Below, in pieces: positions 17,101 to 26,000 of a DNA stretch of 60,098 nt. Origin of the DNA: Occultella gossypii (GTDB taxonomy: Bacteria > Actinomycetota > Actinomycetes > Actinomycetales > Beutenbergiaceae); NCBI RefSeq assembly GCF_019947135.1, contig NZ_JAGSHT010000032.1:1-60098 (forward strand). Reading direction: 5' to 3'. How positions within the stretch are numbered: position 1 is the stretch's first letter; each line of letters starts with the position of its first letter. Under the pieces are notes generated by a model. That model searched no databases. It was given only the letters and a program-made list of their open reading frames with translations, and was not told the DNA's origin. The translations under genes were made by a program, and so were the position numbers.

Positions 17101-17565
17101 CCGATCGGTGCGCCGGTTACGTGGACATATCAACTCGGCAACGTCGGCAACATTGCGGTGCTCGACCCGGTCCTCACCGACGACCAGGGGTTGATCCCGG
17201 CGCTGGTCGCCGGGGACGACAACGACAACGGCGATCTCGACCCCAGCGAAACCTGGACGTTCGAGGCGAGTGGCACGGCCGGGGCGGGTCAGTACACGAA
17301 CGTCGCGACTGCGACCGCTCTGGACGTGCTCGAAAACCCGCTCACGGCGACCGATCCCTCGAACTATTTCGGCTCAGCGCCCACGCCCCCGCCAGAGCCC
17401 GGTCCGGACCCCGGGCCGCCCGACGCCGAACCGCCGCCTGACACAGGGCCGCTGCCGGACACCGGTTGGACGGCGGGCGGGTATGCGCTCGTCGCCGTCG
17501 TGCTCCTGCTCGTCGGCACCGCGCTCACCCTGGTCGGCCGGGCCGCGCGGCGCCGGACGCACTGA
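14101..17565 (+). CDS. LPDTG-anchored surface protein with VWA domain and six DUF11/DUF7507-like repeats
   Basis: Cell-wall protein of 1154 residues. An N-terminal signal peptide (LVIAAVMALLLAALIAPHAEA) precedes a VWA domain (about residues 55-285) with a MIDAS-type DxSxS motif in VILDESGSI. A SpaA/Ig-like segment follows (residues ~290-425). Six ~108-residue repeats then run from about 430 to 1093, each opening with a K-x-x-NG-x-D-A core and containing an ITWTY..TNTGN-type strand. The C-terminus has a Pro-rich spacer, LPDTG, a hydrophobic helix and a basic tail, the sortase sorting signal. It is likely a stalk-like adhesin or pilus-like surface protein. I prefer ATG 14101 (GGAGGG 8 nt upstream) over the GTG one codon earlier. 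No sortase gene lies nearby. Confidence 0.9.
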   Translation: MLHTHWGTSGGRAGPVLVIAAVMALLLAALIAPHAEAAPGEDPRSTVNPDLVASCGLDIHVILDESGSIATAGATANVRQAFRGFTDALRNTGSRMAVSEFSTVARLPLTGAAQRTYTTVTDATIASTFEPYIANGFQPQGSTNWEDALRMGRHFLPRQSAAVPHLTVFITDGDPNRAIGAGVTSTQYETVVPLSDGQTASVSAAAATSAAVPNANAIRAQGSHVLAVAVGSALNNQTSLNRLIQMSGPNVYSGAGDFDISTHDVYRVPNFDSLEAALRDAAFDLCAPSVTVRKLIDQDADPGLGTTIPGAGWALTGTVSPEPAEWVLPAGATGTTATQATDAAGFATFQWNPTQAGDAQITVTEQDPGGMDPGYVNVPEQTQCTYRTQAQAADLPLPVAPVTNGFTTTVPQESIVTCTIVNEAVPEPAVTLQKFTNGADANVPPGPFIPVGEPITWTYLVTNSGNVTLSDVAVTDDQGVVVECPPDAIPAGEQITCTATGTATTGQYANIGNVMATDPYGTVVTAEDLSHYVGSLPGIDVQKSTNGDESDEPWGPFIPVGDAVTWDYTVTNTGTAPLADVILTDDQGVVPVFEGGDENNDGILDLDETWIYSATGTAVAGPYENLAHVTGTDVATAQVVADSDPSHYFGELLGIDIEKYANGEDADDAPGPVVGVGEEVAWTYQITNTGNLPLTWEVSDDRVDALVCPLIGALVPGESLSCYASGIAQPGQYLNLGTVIGTSPSGATGTDTDPAHYFGLAGAIELAKLTNGQDADVPPGPVIPVGGAVTWDYVVTNTGNASLTDVDVADDRGVGVSCPQDALAPGASMTCTATGTAVAGQYTNHGSVTAVTELGLTVGDSDPSNHFGDEPGIYLQKLTNGVDANEAPGPYIPVGEEVTWTYVVHNTGNSALTDIAVTDDQGVTVTCPQTGLAAGEEMTCSATGTSVEGQYENVGTATATSQQGELTDSDPSYYFGSVSALELVKFTNGEDANTVPGVLVPIGAPVTWTYQLGNVGNIAVLDPVLTDDQGLIPALVAGDDNDNGDLDPSETWTFEASGTAGAGQYTNVATATALDVLENPLTATDPSNYFGSAPTPPPEPGPDPGPPDAEPPPDTGPLPDTGWTAGGYALVAVVLLLVGTALTLVGRAARRRTH
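15388..17380 (+). repeat. Six tandem ~325-bp coding repeats in the surface protein
   Basis: Units begin near 15388, 15715, 16063, 16387, 16717 and 17038. Each encodes a hydrophobic strand plus (K/E)-(F/S/Y/L)-(T/A)-NG-x-(D/E)-(A/S)-(N/D), then a PGP-type loop, WxY, TNTGN, a TDDQG-like motif, and an SHYFGS-like linker at the end. They are diverged at DNA level but clearly homologous in protein, consistent with a beta-sandwich stalk whose copy number can vary. Confidence 0.8.
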
Positions 17566-17976
17566 TGGGGCCTCTTAGGAGGTCGAGAGTGGGACTGAAT
17601 GGCCAATCCGTGATCCATGCCACCTCGGACTGGGACCGCGTGGCCTCTGAGGCCCCCCCTCACGTAGGCACCGCCAGCGCCATCACGCCGGCGACCGCAG
17701 CTGCCCCCGAGTCGCCCATCGACGCCGACAACTGCTACCGATGACCAGATCGGCGCCAAGGATCTCGGCACTGGACCGATGGCACAAACCGGACGCATGA
17801 TGCTGACCCCGGATGCTCGCACGGAACGGCTGCCCAGGCATGCTCCACTACATCGGTGACCAAACTTGTCCCCCGGAATGCGCGAGTTGGGCATCGAAGT
17901 CCCGGCAGGGGCATGGCAGCGTCACCCCCGGATGGCGCGCCCGCTGAGGCGCAAGCGCCGTCACCGCGACGCCGGG
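17566..17976. other. Intergenic region between the surface protein and the tail cluster
   Basis: About 410 nt in which I see no convincing gene or RNA. A small perfect hairpin-capable palindrome, GGCGCAAGCGCC (17948-17959), lies just beyond the 3' end of the minus-strand tail operon and could contribute to its termination, but it lacks a U-tract. Confidence 0.4.
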
Positions 17977-20900
17977 TCAGAGGCCGAGCAGGACCCGGCT
18001 GCCGCGGGCGCGCACGAGGGCGGCGGCGGCGGCGATGATCCGCGGGGCGAGCGTCGTGGAGACCCCGGGCAGGGTTGCGACCAGGGCGGGGTCGGCGCCG
18101 GCGAGCGCGACGACGTCCGGCACCCCGGCGGCCGCCAGCGCCGCGGCCCGGGCCGGCCCGATGAACTCGACCTCCTCGAGGGAGGCCTCGACCACGACCT
18201 CCGCGACCAGGGCCGGGCCGGTGGCGGGGGTCCGGGCCGGCAGCCGGAACGTCGGGACCGCGACTGCGCTCGGCTGCCCGCCGGCCCGGCCGACGACCCG
18301 CCCGCCGGTCCGCACGACGCCCGTGCCGCACGAGGTGCAGATGCCCACCGAGACCGGCCGCCCCGCCGTCGAGATGGCCTGGGGCGCGCGGGGGACCGGC
18401 GCCGTCCGACCGCAGCCGCGGCAGTAGCAGGCCGTGCCGTCCTCGGCCGAGCCGGGCGGGGTCGGCGGGCAGAGCCCTTCCGGCGGTACCGGTGCCGGTG
18501 CCGTCGGCCCTTCCTCGAGGAGCACGCCGACGCCGGTCAGGCTCACCTCGCCCGGCGCCTCCGAGGCCAGGTACACCTCGACCTCGGTCGGCGAACCGAG
18601 CCGCAGGTGCAGGTCGGTGACAGTCAGCGCGCCGCCCGGTGGCACCACGATCGCGAGGATCGCCTCCACGGCGCCCGCCGGGACGACGCCGGTCGCGCCG
18701 TGGGCGTCCAGGTCGAGCGCGTCCACTCCGAGCACCACGGACGGCCCGACGGCGGCGGTCGTCTCGTCGGCGAAGCGCAGCTCGAGGCGTGCTCCGGGGG
18801 CGCCGGTCGGGACCGCCCGGAACGTCAGTTCGTAGGTGTCCCCGGCGCTCACGCCGACCACTTGCGCGAGTTCCGACGGCGTCGCTCCGCCGTTCGTGAA
18901 CGTCGCCCCGCCGTCGGTCGGTGTGTTCGTCAGGGCTGCGGACCCCACCGGGCTCCAGGTGGTCCCGGCGACGTCGGCGGAGCCGGCCAGGCTGACGTCG
19001 TCGACGAGCAGGTAGGACTCGGCCGCGTGGAAGCGGACCTCGGCGCTGCGGGCGCCGGCGGGCGCCGTGAGGGCGGCCTCGTGGTGGGGGACGCGCTCCA
19101 GGACGGACCGGTCGGCGGTGTCGAACACGCTCACCGGCACCCGGTCCACCCGCTCGACACCGCAGGCGTCCCCGATCCACCGCACCTGCGCGCTGGCCCC
19201 CTCGACCAGTGCTACGCCGTCGAAGGAGAACCGGTACCGGGCGCCGCCGAGGACCGGGACCACCTGTGCGAGCGCCGACTGGATCGCGGCGCCGGCCACT
19301 GCCACCCGCCGCAGGCCGGACCCCGGTGCCGGGACGGGCGCCGGCGCCGGGGTCGGCGCGCGCCCGAAGGAGGACGGCCGGTCTCCGATCAGGGCCATCA
19401 GCCGCCCCGTCGGCAGCGCGAACGGGCGCACCTGGCCGGCGGTCAGCTCCCAGTCCGCCGGGACCGGGTCACCGATCGTGATCAGCACGGCGGCGTCGCC
19501 GAACGGGCGGGTGAGCACGGCATGGGTGCCGGGCGGGCTGACGGCGATCCCCGGGTCACCGTCGCCGCCGAGGCTGTAACGCCCCGCGCTGGTGCGCCGG
19601 GCAGCGACGTCGAGAACCGTGACGGCGTCGGCGCCCACCACGACGGCGAGGCCGCCCGCGGCGTCCAGGGCGATCGCGCTCGCGGGCGAGTTCGGCCCGC
19701 CGACGCCGACCCGCGTGCCGACCTGCAAGCTCGCAGGGCTGAGGTAGCGCACCTGGGCCGCGGTCAGCACCAGGACCTGGCCCGGCGCACACGCGACGCC
19801 GCGGGCGCCCTCGACGGACTCCGGGGCGGCCTCGCGGCGGTCCCCGGCCCCGATGGCGGCGCGGTCGTCGTAGACGAACAGGTGCGTGACCTCGTCGGCG
19901 CCCGAGGACGGCGACGGCGTCCGGGTGAGCACGGCGATCAGGCCGTCGACGCCGGTGGCCAGCGCCACCGGCACGCCGGGCACGTCGTCGCCCGGGACGT
20001 CCGCGGGGAACGGGCCACCGGTGGCGGCCGCCTCGAGCAGGGCCCAGTCCAGGTGCCGGACCACGGTGCGCCGCCCGGCCTCGCCGGTCGTCACACCGGC
20101 CAGGTGGACGCCGAGACCGTCGGCGGCCGGGGCCAGGTGCGTCACCCGGTCCGGCACCACGATCGGCTCACCGAGGGCTCTCCCGGTGGCGGCATCGACG
20201 ACCACCAGTACGCCGCGCGTGACGCTGGAGGAGGACAGGCCGACCCCCCGCAGCGGGTCGATCGAGACGACCAGCCGCCGCCCGCCGGGATCGATCGCGA
20301 CGGCGAGCGGCTCGCCCGCGCCGAGGTCCGTGCGCAGCAGCCAACGGCGGGAGTACGTCTCGTACGCGGTCAGCACGACGACCGGCGCGTCGTCGACGAA
20401 CCGGTGGCCGATCACGAACACCTCCGTGCCGTCCGGGGCGACCACGGCCAGATCCTGGGCCACGTCGGGCGCCCCGGACAGGCGCCCGGTCTCGACCGGC
20501 TGCTGCCCCACCCGGTACCACTGCCCGAAGTCGCCGTTCGCGATCTCCTCGCCGGCGCCCGGACCACCGCCGGCGGCCGCCAGCGCGGTGTTCAGCGCGT
20601 CGGCGACCTCCGGGAAGTCCAGCGAGAAGTCCACGGCGCCGGACGGGGCGAACCGCTGCAGTGAGACCGCCACCTCCTGCCCGCCACCGCCCGCGCGCAG
20701 CTCCAGCGGCATCCGGAACCCGGTGGTGGCGTGCCGCAGCCGCAGGGCGGCGGCCGCACCGGCCGCGCCCGACCCGGCCGCGTCGACCGCCCGCCAGGAC
20801 AAGCCACCGTCGCGGGTCTGCTGCAGCGCCGGGCCCGGGAGCCCGCCCTCGTCGGCGGGGCCCGGAGCGGCGCTCCACGCGGCGCGCCCGGCGGTCGCCT

Positions 20901-22056
20901 GCACCACCAGCCAGACCCGGCGGGCCGCCAGTTCCAGCTCCCCGGGCAGTGCCACGTTCAGCCAGGTCGGTGCGCCCGCCGTGTCCCGGTTGAGGACAAG
21001 CTCCGCGGGCCGCGGGAGCAGGCTGGTGCGCCCGGGTTTGCCGTCGTCGTCGGCGAAGAGCCCGACGGCGAGGGTCGCCTGCGCGGAGACGGAGGTCACC
21101 AGCAGGTCCACGGATGTCGCGACGAGCGGTGCGGCCGGCCGCAGTGGCTGCGCCAGCGACCCGCCGGCCTCGATAGCCACCAGGTCCACCGCCGCGGCCG
21201 CGGTCACCGGACCGTGCACCACCTGGGTCGCGGCGAACGCGCCCAGGACCTGCCCGGTCGTGCCGGCGACCACGGCGCCGGCCGGCACCGCGACGACGAG
21301 GCGACCTCCGCCGTCGGACGGGACGCCGTCGAACGCGTACTGCGCACGGACCGTGCGCACCTGCGCGGCCGCGACGGCGAGCGTGAACTCGACGTCGAGG
21401 GTGACGTCCAGGCGGGCGATCGAGTCCGAGTGCAGCACGAGCTCGAGCACGTGAGCGCCGTTCGCCACCGGCAGGCCAGGCAGCAGGGCGGTCACCACCT
21501 CGCTGAAGTCCGGCGTGGTGACAGGCCCGGTCAGGTCCCCGAAGTGGGACCAGAACACCGGACCGCCGGCGACGGCGAGGGTGAGGTTGCTCGGCGGGGA
21601 GGCGACCCGCAGCACGGACACGTCCACCCCGCCGGCGGGCACCCGCAACCCCGTGACGCTCACCCCGGGCAGCTCGGTCGCGTTCGAGAGCTCGAACGCC
21701 GGGCCGTCGGTGAAGCCGCCGTCGGCGTCGAGGCCGAGGTAGCCGCCGCCGAGGTCCACGAGCAGCGGCGCGCCGGCGAGCCCGCTGCCGGTCAGCGACG
21801 CGAGCCGGCGCCGGGCGTGCAGGTCCACCTCGAGGGCGCCGGTGCCGACCACCTTCGACGCCCCCCACGAGCCGGTTCCGGTCCCGGTTCCGAACGTCAG
21901 CGACTCCAGGAACCGGCCACCGGCGTCGGCGCTGACCGGCGTGAGGGTGAGGGTGGCCCGGCTGAGCACGGCGCCCACGGGGAGCCGGCGCAGCACCAGG
22001 CGCCGGTCCCGCTCGAACGGCAGCAGCGCACCGGTGTGCCGTGCCTGCACGTGCAT
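17977..22056 (-). CDS. Large tail-particle protein with zinc-ribbon-like and helix-hairpin-helix-like C-terminus
   Basis: Last gene of the tail cluster, 1359 residues, no signal peptide or membrane helix. The N-terminal ~500 residues are rich in Gly, Val and Ala and look like beta-sandwich modules. About residues 540-900 contain propeller-like repeats (DLAVVAPDGTEVFVIG, LAVAIDPGGRRLVVSI, GIAVSPPGTHAVLT). Two Ig/CBM-like segments follow. The C-terminal 150 residues are unexpected: four paired cysteines in CYCRGCGRTAP and GICTSCGTGVV (~1205-1250) look like a zinc ribbon, and EFIGPARAAALAAAGVPDV with ATLPGVSTTLAPRI (~1300-1350) looks like two helix-hairpin-helix motifs. I use ATG 22056, preceded by GGAGGT, over the GTG four codons upstream. 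Function is unknown; tail fibre or receptor/payload module is an inference from position. Confidence 0.7.
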   Translation of the reverse strand: MHVQARHTGALLPFERDRRLVLRRLPVGAVLSRATLTLTPVSADAGGRFLESLTFGTGTGTGSWGASKVVGTGALEVDLHARRRLASLTGSGLAGAPLLVDLGGGYLGLDADGGFTDGPAFELSNATELPGVSVTGLRVPAGGVDVSVLRVASPPSNLTLAVAGGPVFWSHFGDLTGPVTTPDFSEVVTALLPGLPVANGAHVLELVLHSDSIARLDVTLDVEFTLAVAAAQVRTVRAQYAFDGVPSDGGGRLVVAVPAGAVVAGTTGQVLGAFAATQVVHGPVTAAAAVDLVAIEAGGSLAQPLRPAAPLVATSVDLLVTSVSAQATLAVGLFADDDGKPGRTSLLPRPAELVLNRDTAGAPTWLNVALPGELELAARRVWLVVQATAGRAAWSAAPGPADEGGLPGPALQQTRDGGLSWRAVDAAGSGAAGAAAALRLRHATTGFRMPLELRAGGGGQEVAVSLQRFAPSGAVDFSLDFPEVADALNTALAAAGGGPGAGEEIANGDFGQWYRVGQQPVETGRLSGAPDVAQDLAVVAPDGTEVFVIGHRFVDDAPVVVLTAYETYSRRWLLRTDLGAGEPLAVAIDPGGRRLVVSIDPLRGVGLSSSSVTRGVLVVVDAATGRALGEPIVVPDRVTHLAPAADGLGVHLAGVTTGEAGRRTVVRHLDWALLEAAATGGPFPADVPGDDVPGVPVALATGVDGLIAVLTRTPSPSSGADEVTHLFVYDDRAAIGAGDRREAAPESVEGARGVACAPGQVLVLTAAQVRYLSPASLQVGTRVGVGGPNSPASAIALDAAGGLAVVVGADAVTVLDVAARRTSAGRYSLGGDGDPGIAVSPPGTHAVLTRPFGDAAVLITIGDPVPADWELTAGQVRPFALPTGRLMALIGDRPSSFGRAPTPAPAPVPAPGSGLRRVAVAGAAIQSALAQVVPVLGGARYRFSFDGVALVEGASAQVRWIGDACGVERVDRVPVSVFDTADRSVLERVPHHEAALTAPAGARSAEVRFHAAESYLLVDDVSLAGSADVAGTTWSPVGSAALTNTPTDGGATFTNGGATPSELAQVVGVSAGDTYELTFRAVPTGAPGARLELRFADETTAAVGPSVVLGVDALDLDAHGATGVVPAGAVEAILAIVVPPGGALTVTDLHLRLGSPTEVEVYLASEAPGEVSLTGVGVLLEEGPTAPAPVPPEGLCPPTPPGSAEDGTACYCRGCGRTAPVPRAPQAISTAGRPVSVGICTSCGTGVVRTGGRVVGRAGGQPSAVAVPTFRLPARTPATGPALVAEVVVEASLEEVEFIGPARAAALAAAGVPDVVALAGADPALVATLPGVSTTLAPRIIAAAAALVRARGSRVLLGL

Positions 22057-22086
22057 GGTGACCTCCACTCGCGAGCCGGTCGGGAC

Positions 22087-23097
22087 TCAGACCTTCAGCA
22101 GGACCATCAGCTTCAACTCGTTCTCGAACCGGCCGATGTCGTCGTTGCCGGGCAGGTCCTGGTCCGGGTCCAGCACCGGTTGGCTCGGGTCGTTGATGTA
22201 GGCCCGCGCGCGGGACTCGGGACCGTCGTCCGCGCGGTGCGGTGGCACGAACCAGAGGGCGGTCCGGTTGTTGTCCAGGTGCTGCACTCCCACGTTCGCA
22301 GGTCGGGGGAGCAGCCGGACCCCGTCGTTGCCGAGCACGTTCAGGCCCTGGAAGTTGACCGTCTTGCGTGGGTGGCTGATGAACAGGATGTCGTCCCAGT
22401 CGCCGTTGTCCTTGAGCCGCTTCACGGACTGCTGCTCCTTGCAGCAGCGTTCGAACCAGGGGGAGCGGGCGTACTGGTCGTCGCTGAACCGGTCGTTCGG
22501 GGCCGCGAAGAACGCCTGCCAGAACTCCGTCTCGAGGTCGTCGAGGCTGGAGGTGTCGGTGTGGGACACCTGGTATCGGGTGAGCATGTCCTTGAACGGG
22601 ATGCCGACGTCCGGGCCGTCGGGTGGCTGGATGTCGATGGCGCGCCGTCCGCCGGAGTTGTTCGGGACCCGGACCCGGCGCTCCTCCGCCTGGCACAGGT
22701 AGAACGTGGCGAATGCGGCACGGGTCTCGTCGTCCTCGCGGGCGGCCACCTCGAAGTACTCGAGCTGGTAGAGGTCCACGAGCGGCGGGGTGCCGAGCTC
22801 GTGCTCGATGACGGTGACGTCCCCGCCCTTGAGCACCTTGAACAGCTGCTGGTAGCCAGTGCGCTCACGGACCTCGTCGAGGACCCGGCGGGCCACCTCC
22901 TCGGTGAGGGCGGCGATGTCCAGGCCGCCCACGTGGTGGGCGTCGTCGGCGCTCGCCACGTGGGTGATCGCCTCGGCGGCCGCGGCGGCCTGCGCGCGGA
23001 TGTCCTCATGGATCTTCACCTGCATGGTGTTCCATGCGTCAGCGGTGACGAGATCGCCGGGCTCCTGGGTCACGTACGGGGGTGCTGTCTCGGTCAT
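22087..23097 (-). CDS. Unrecognised conserved-looking tail-cluster protein
   Basis: Soluble 336-residue protein in the tail operon, between the repeat-bearing tail protein and the 1359-residue protein. The N-terminus (MTETAPPYVTQEPGDLVTAD) leads into a segment resembling phage structural linkers: DAWNTMQVKIHEDIRAQAAA followed by an Ala-rich helix and HHVGGLDIAALTEEVARRVL. The middle is rich in charged and aromatic residues, including ERCCKEQQS. Start ATG 23097 has AGGAAGG 6-7 nt upstream; it nearly abuts the preceding stop. I do not recognise a domain. Position near the end of the baseplate genes suggests a fibre, fibre adaptor or cargo. Confidence 0.65.
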   Translation of the reverse strand: MTETAPPYVTQEPGDLVTADAWNTMQVKIHEDIRAQAAAAAEAITHVASADDAHHVGGLDIAALTEEVARRVLDEVRERTGYQQLFKVLKGGDVTVIEHELGTPPLVDLYQLEYFEVAAREDDETRAAFATFYLCQAEERRVRVPNNSGGRRAIDIQPPDGPDVGIPFKDMLTRYQVSHTDTSSLDDLETEFWQAFFAAPNDRFSDDQYARSPWFERCCKEQQSVKRLKDNGDWDDILFISHPRKTVNFQGLNVLGNDGVRLLPRPANVGVQHLDNNRTALWFVPPHRADDGPESRARAYINDPSQPVLDPDQDLPGNDDIGRFENELKLMVLLKV

Positions 23098-23099
23098 GA

Positions 23100-26000
23100 T
23101 CATCCTTCCTCTGCGGGCCGGTCCGGCCCGGCCGGCGCTGCCGAGCTGCCGAAGCGAGCCCGGTCCCTGGTGACGACGGCGCGGATCCCGGCCGCCTTGG
23201 CGGTGCCGACCCCGATCGGGGTCGGGTCGAGCAGACGTTCGGCGAGGGTGGGTGGCTCGGGTCCGGCCACCACGGCGCGCGCGTTCTCGAAACGGGCACC
23301 GGGCAGGTGCACGGTGACGTCGTAGATCTCCGGGCCGACCACGCGCATCGACACGCTGATGTCGTTGCCGTACGTGCCCGGATCGGCCGCACGGACCTCG
23401 AGGAACCCGGGCGCCAGCCCCGGCCCGGAGACGTACATCCGGGCCGGCTGGGTGCCAGAGCCGAGGCTCAGGTGCACGGGCTCCCGGAACGGGAGCGCCA
23501 CGGCGCGCCAGCCGATCGGGACGGTCGGCGCGGGCGAGCACTCGATCAGGGCGGACTCGGCGTTCACCCGGGTGATCACGTTGTCGTCGTCGCCCAGCGG
23601 TTCGGTCACCACCCCGGCGATCAGCTCCGGCTCGGCCGCGCCGAACCGGGCCTCGCCGAAGGGACGCCCGAACCGGGGGTCGAGGTCCGCGGGCAGGTTC
23701 ACCTCGAATGCTCCGGCGGTGTGCGAGTCCCACGTCACGGTGACGTGCGCGCTCGCGGCGCGGTCCGCCGTCGCCGTGAACCGGGCCGGGACGGCCGCCG
23801 GGGAGAACCGGCTCACGTCGAACACCGCGTCCTCCACGCAGGGGCCACCGGCGAAGGAGTCCTCGTCGAAGACCGCCTCGTCGAACCGGGCCGCGTCGCA
23901 CTCGGTCCAGCTCCACCGGTTCCGGCCCCGTCGCACGGTGAGCGGGCCGGGCCCGCCACCTGCGCTCACGTGGATCAGGGCGGGGTCCACCGGGTGCCAT
24001 CCGGACGGTCCTCGCACCCGGGCACCGACGCCGCCCGGTGCCCATTCCAGGATGAGTTCCCCGCCGGCCGGCACGGTGGTGTCCACGTGCACCGACCAGC
24101 CGGCGGCCGGGTCGGTCAGCCGTGGTCCGTGCACGCCGCCGGAGGAGTCCACGCGCACCCGCCCGGGCACGTCCGCGGAGCCGGACGAGGAGAACACCAG
24201 CACCCCGCCGTGCGCGAGGGCCGCGGTCACGGTGTCCGTGGTGGGCGGGTACTCGACCACCTCGAGGTGGCGGGTCGGCACCACCTCGACGGCGCCGTCC
24301 GGCCCGGTCGTCGGGGACGTCAGCACGAGCCGGTCGGTGGCCCCGAGCGCGGCCACGCCGGGCGCCACCGCCTCGATCGCGGCGACGATCTCGGCGCCGA
24401 GCGTGGCCGACGGCGTGACCCCGGCCAGGTCCGCGTCGACCGGTTCGCCGTGGTCCAGCCGCAGCCGCAGCACGGAGCGTTCGGTCAGGTCCACCGGTGC
24501 GAGCAGGTCCACCTCGCCCTCGATCGTGGCCGGGGTGGGGTCGGTGCCGGTCACCGCTCGGCCCGCCGCCCCGAACAGCAGCGGCGCGGCGTCGCCGACC
24601 TCCGCGCGGCTCACCTCGAGCCGGCTCGCCGGTCCCGTGGTCGGGGAGGTCAGGGCGAGCGCGAGGCCGCCGGGCATCGGGACGCTCGCCGCGTCCGCCG
24701 TGGTGGCGGCGCGGATCGCGGCGGTGATCGCCGCGAGGTCGACGGGGCCGCCCGAAGCACCCGGAGCGGAGGTGAGGTCGACGTCCACCGGTGCTCCGCC
24801 GTCGACCCGTAGCCGCAGCAGGTGTCGCGCACCCAGGTCCGCGCCACCGGTGAGGTCGACCGTGCCGACCACCCGGGCCGCGGTCGCGGCCAGGCCGGTG
24901 TAGGTGCGCGGGGCGGGGATGCCCAGGACCGCCGGGGTGGCGTCGGTGCCGGCCGCGGGCGCCTCGATCACCAGCGCGCTGTCACCGCCCACGGTCGGGG
25001 AGGTGAGCAGTACGTGGGCGCCGTCGTGGGCGGCGACCGGGGCGCCGAGGGCGACGTTGATCTGGGCGCAGATCCGGGCTAGACCGAGGGTGGCCGGGGT
25101 GATGCCGTCGCCGAGCGGGACGTCCACGGGTGCGGCGCCGTCGACCCCGAGCCGCAGCGCCGCGTCGGCGGGCAGCGGTACCCCGGCCTCGAGGTCGACG
25201 GTGCCGGTGAAGTGCACGCCGGCCGCCCCGGTGCCGGTGACCGACCCGATGGCGCCGGCCCCGAGGACCTGATCGGCGGCATCCAGTGGATAAGGCGGTT
25301 CGAGCGCGACCCGGGACGCCGCCCCCGGCGTCGGGTCGAGGAGCACCACCGCGCGCCCGTCGGTGCTGACCTCCAGTCCGGGGACGCCATCGGCGAGGTG
25401 TTGGGCGATCTCCGCCGCGGTGGTCGCGCGTGGGCGCGGCCCGGCGCAGTCCACCTCGACGGCGCCGGAGTCGCCGACCACGACCCGCAGGAACGAGCCG
25501 CCGGTCAGGTCGATCCCGCCGGACAGGTCGGTGCTCGTGGTCAGGCGCGCGGACGTGCCGGGCAGCCCCCGGGCGGTGCGGGCGGTGAAGCCGAGCACGG
25601 TGGTCGCGGCCTCGTCGAGGACCCGGGCCCGGGTCACGAACCGGCGCCGCACGGTGGTGACGATCGGGTCCACCTCGAGCGATCCCGCGGCACCGGCGGT
25701 CGGCGAGGTCAGGATCAGATGGGCGCCGTCGTCTCCTGCGACGGGGTCGTCCTCGGCGCCGAGGGCGGCGTTGACGGCGTCCGCGAGCTCGCCGACGTCG
25801 GCGGCTGTCACGTCCGCCACCCCGGCGCGCAGGTCGATCTCGACCGGTTCGCCGCCGTCCACGGCCAGGCGGATCAGGTTCCGGGAGGACAGGTCCATCC
25901 CACCGGAGAGGTCCGCGGTGCCGGTCAGGTTCGCGGTCACCGGCGCGGTGCCGCGACCGGACCGGGGCCGCAGCCCGAGCACGTCGAGCGCGGCGTCGCC

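Noticed and set aside
17948-17959. Rho-independent terminator at the end of the tail operon
   Set aside because: GGCGCAAGCGCC forms a small stem but no T-tract follows and the stem is too short to be confident; noted only within the intergenic entry.
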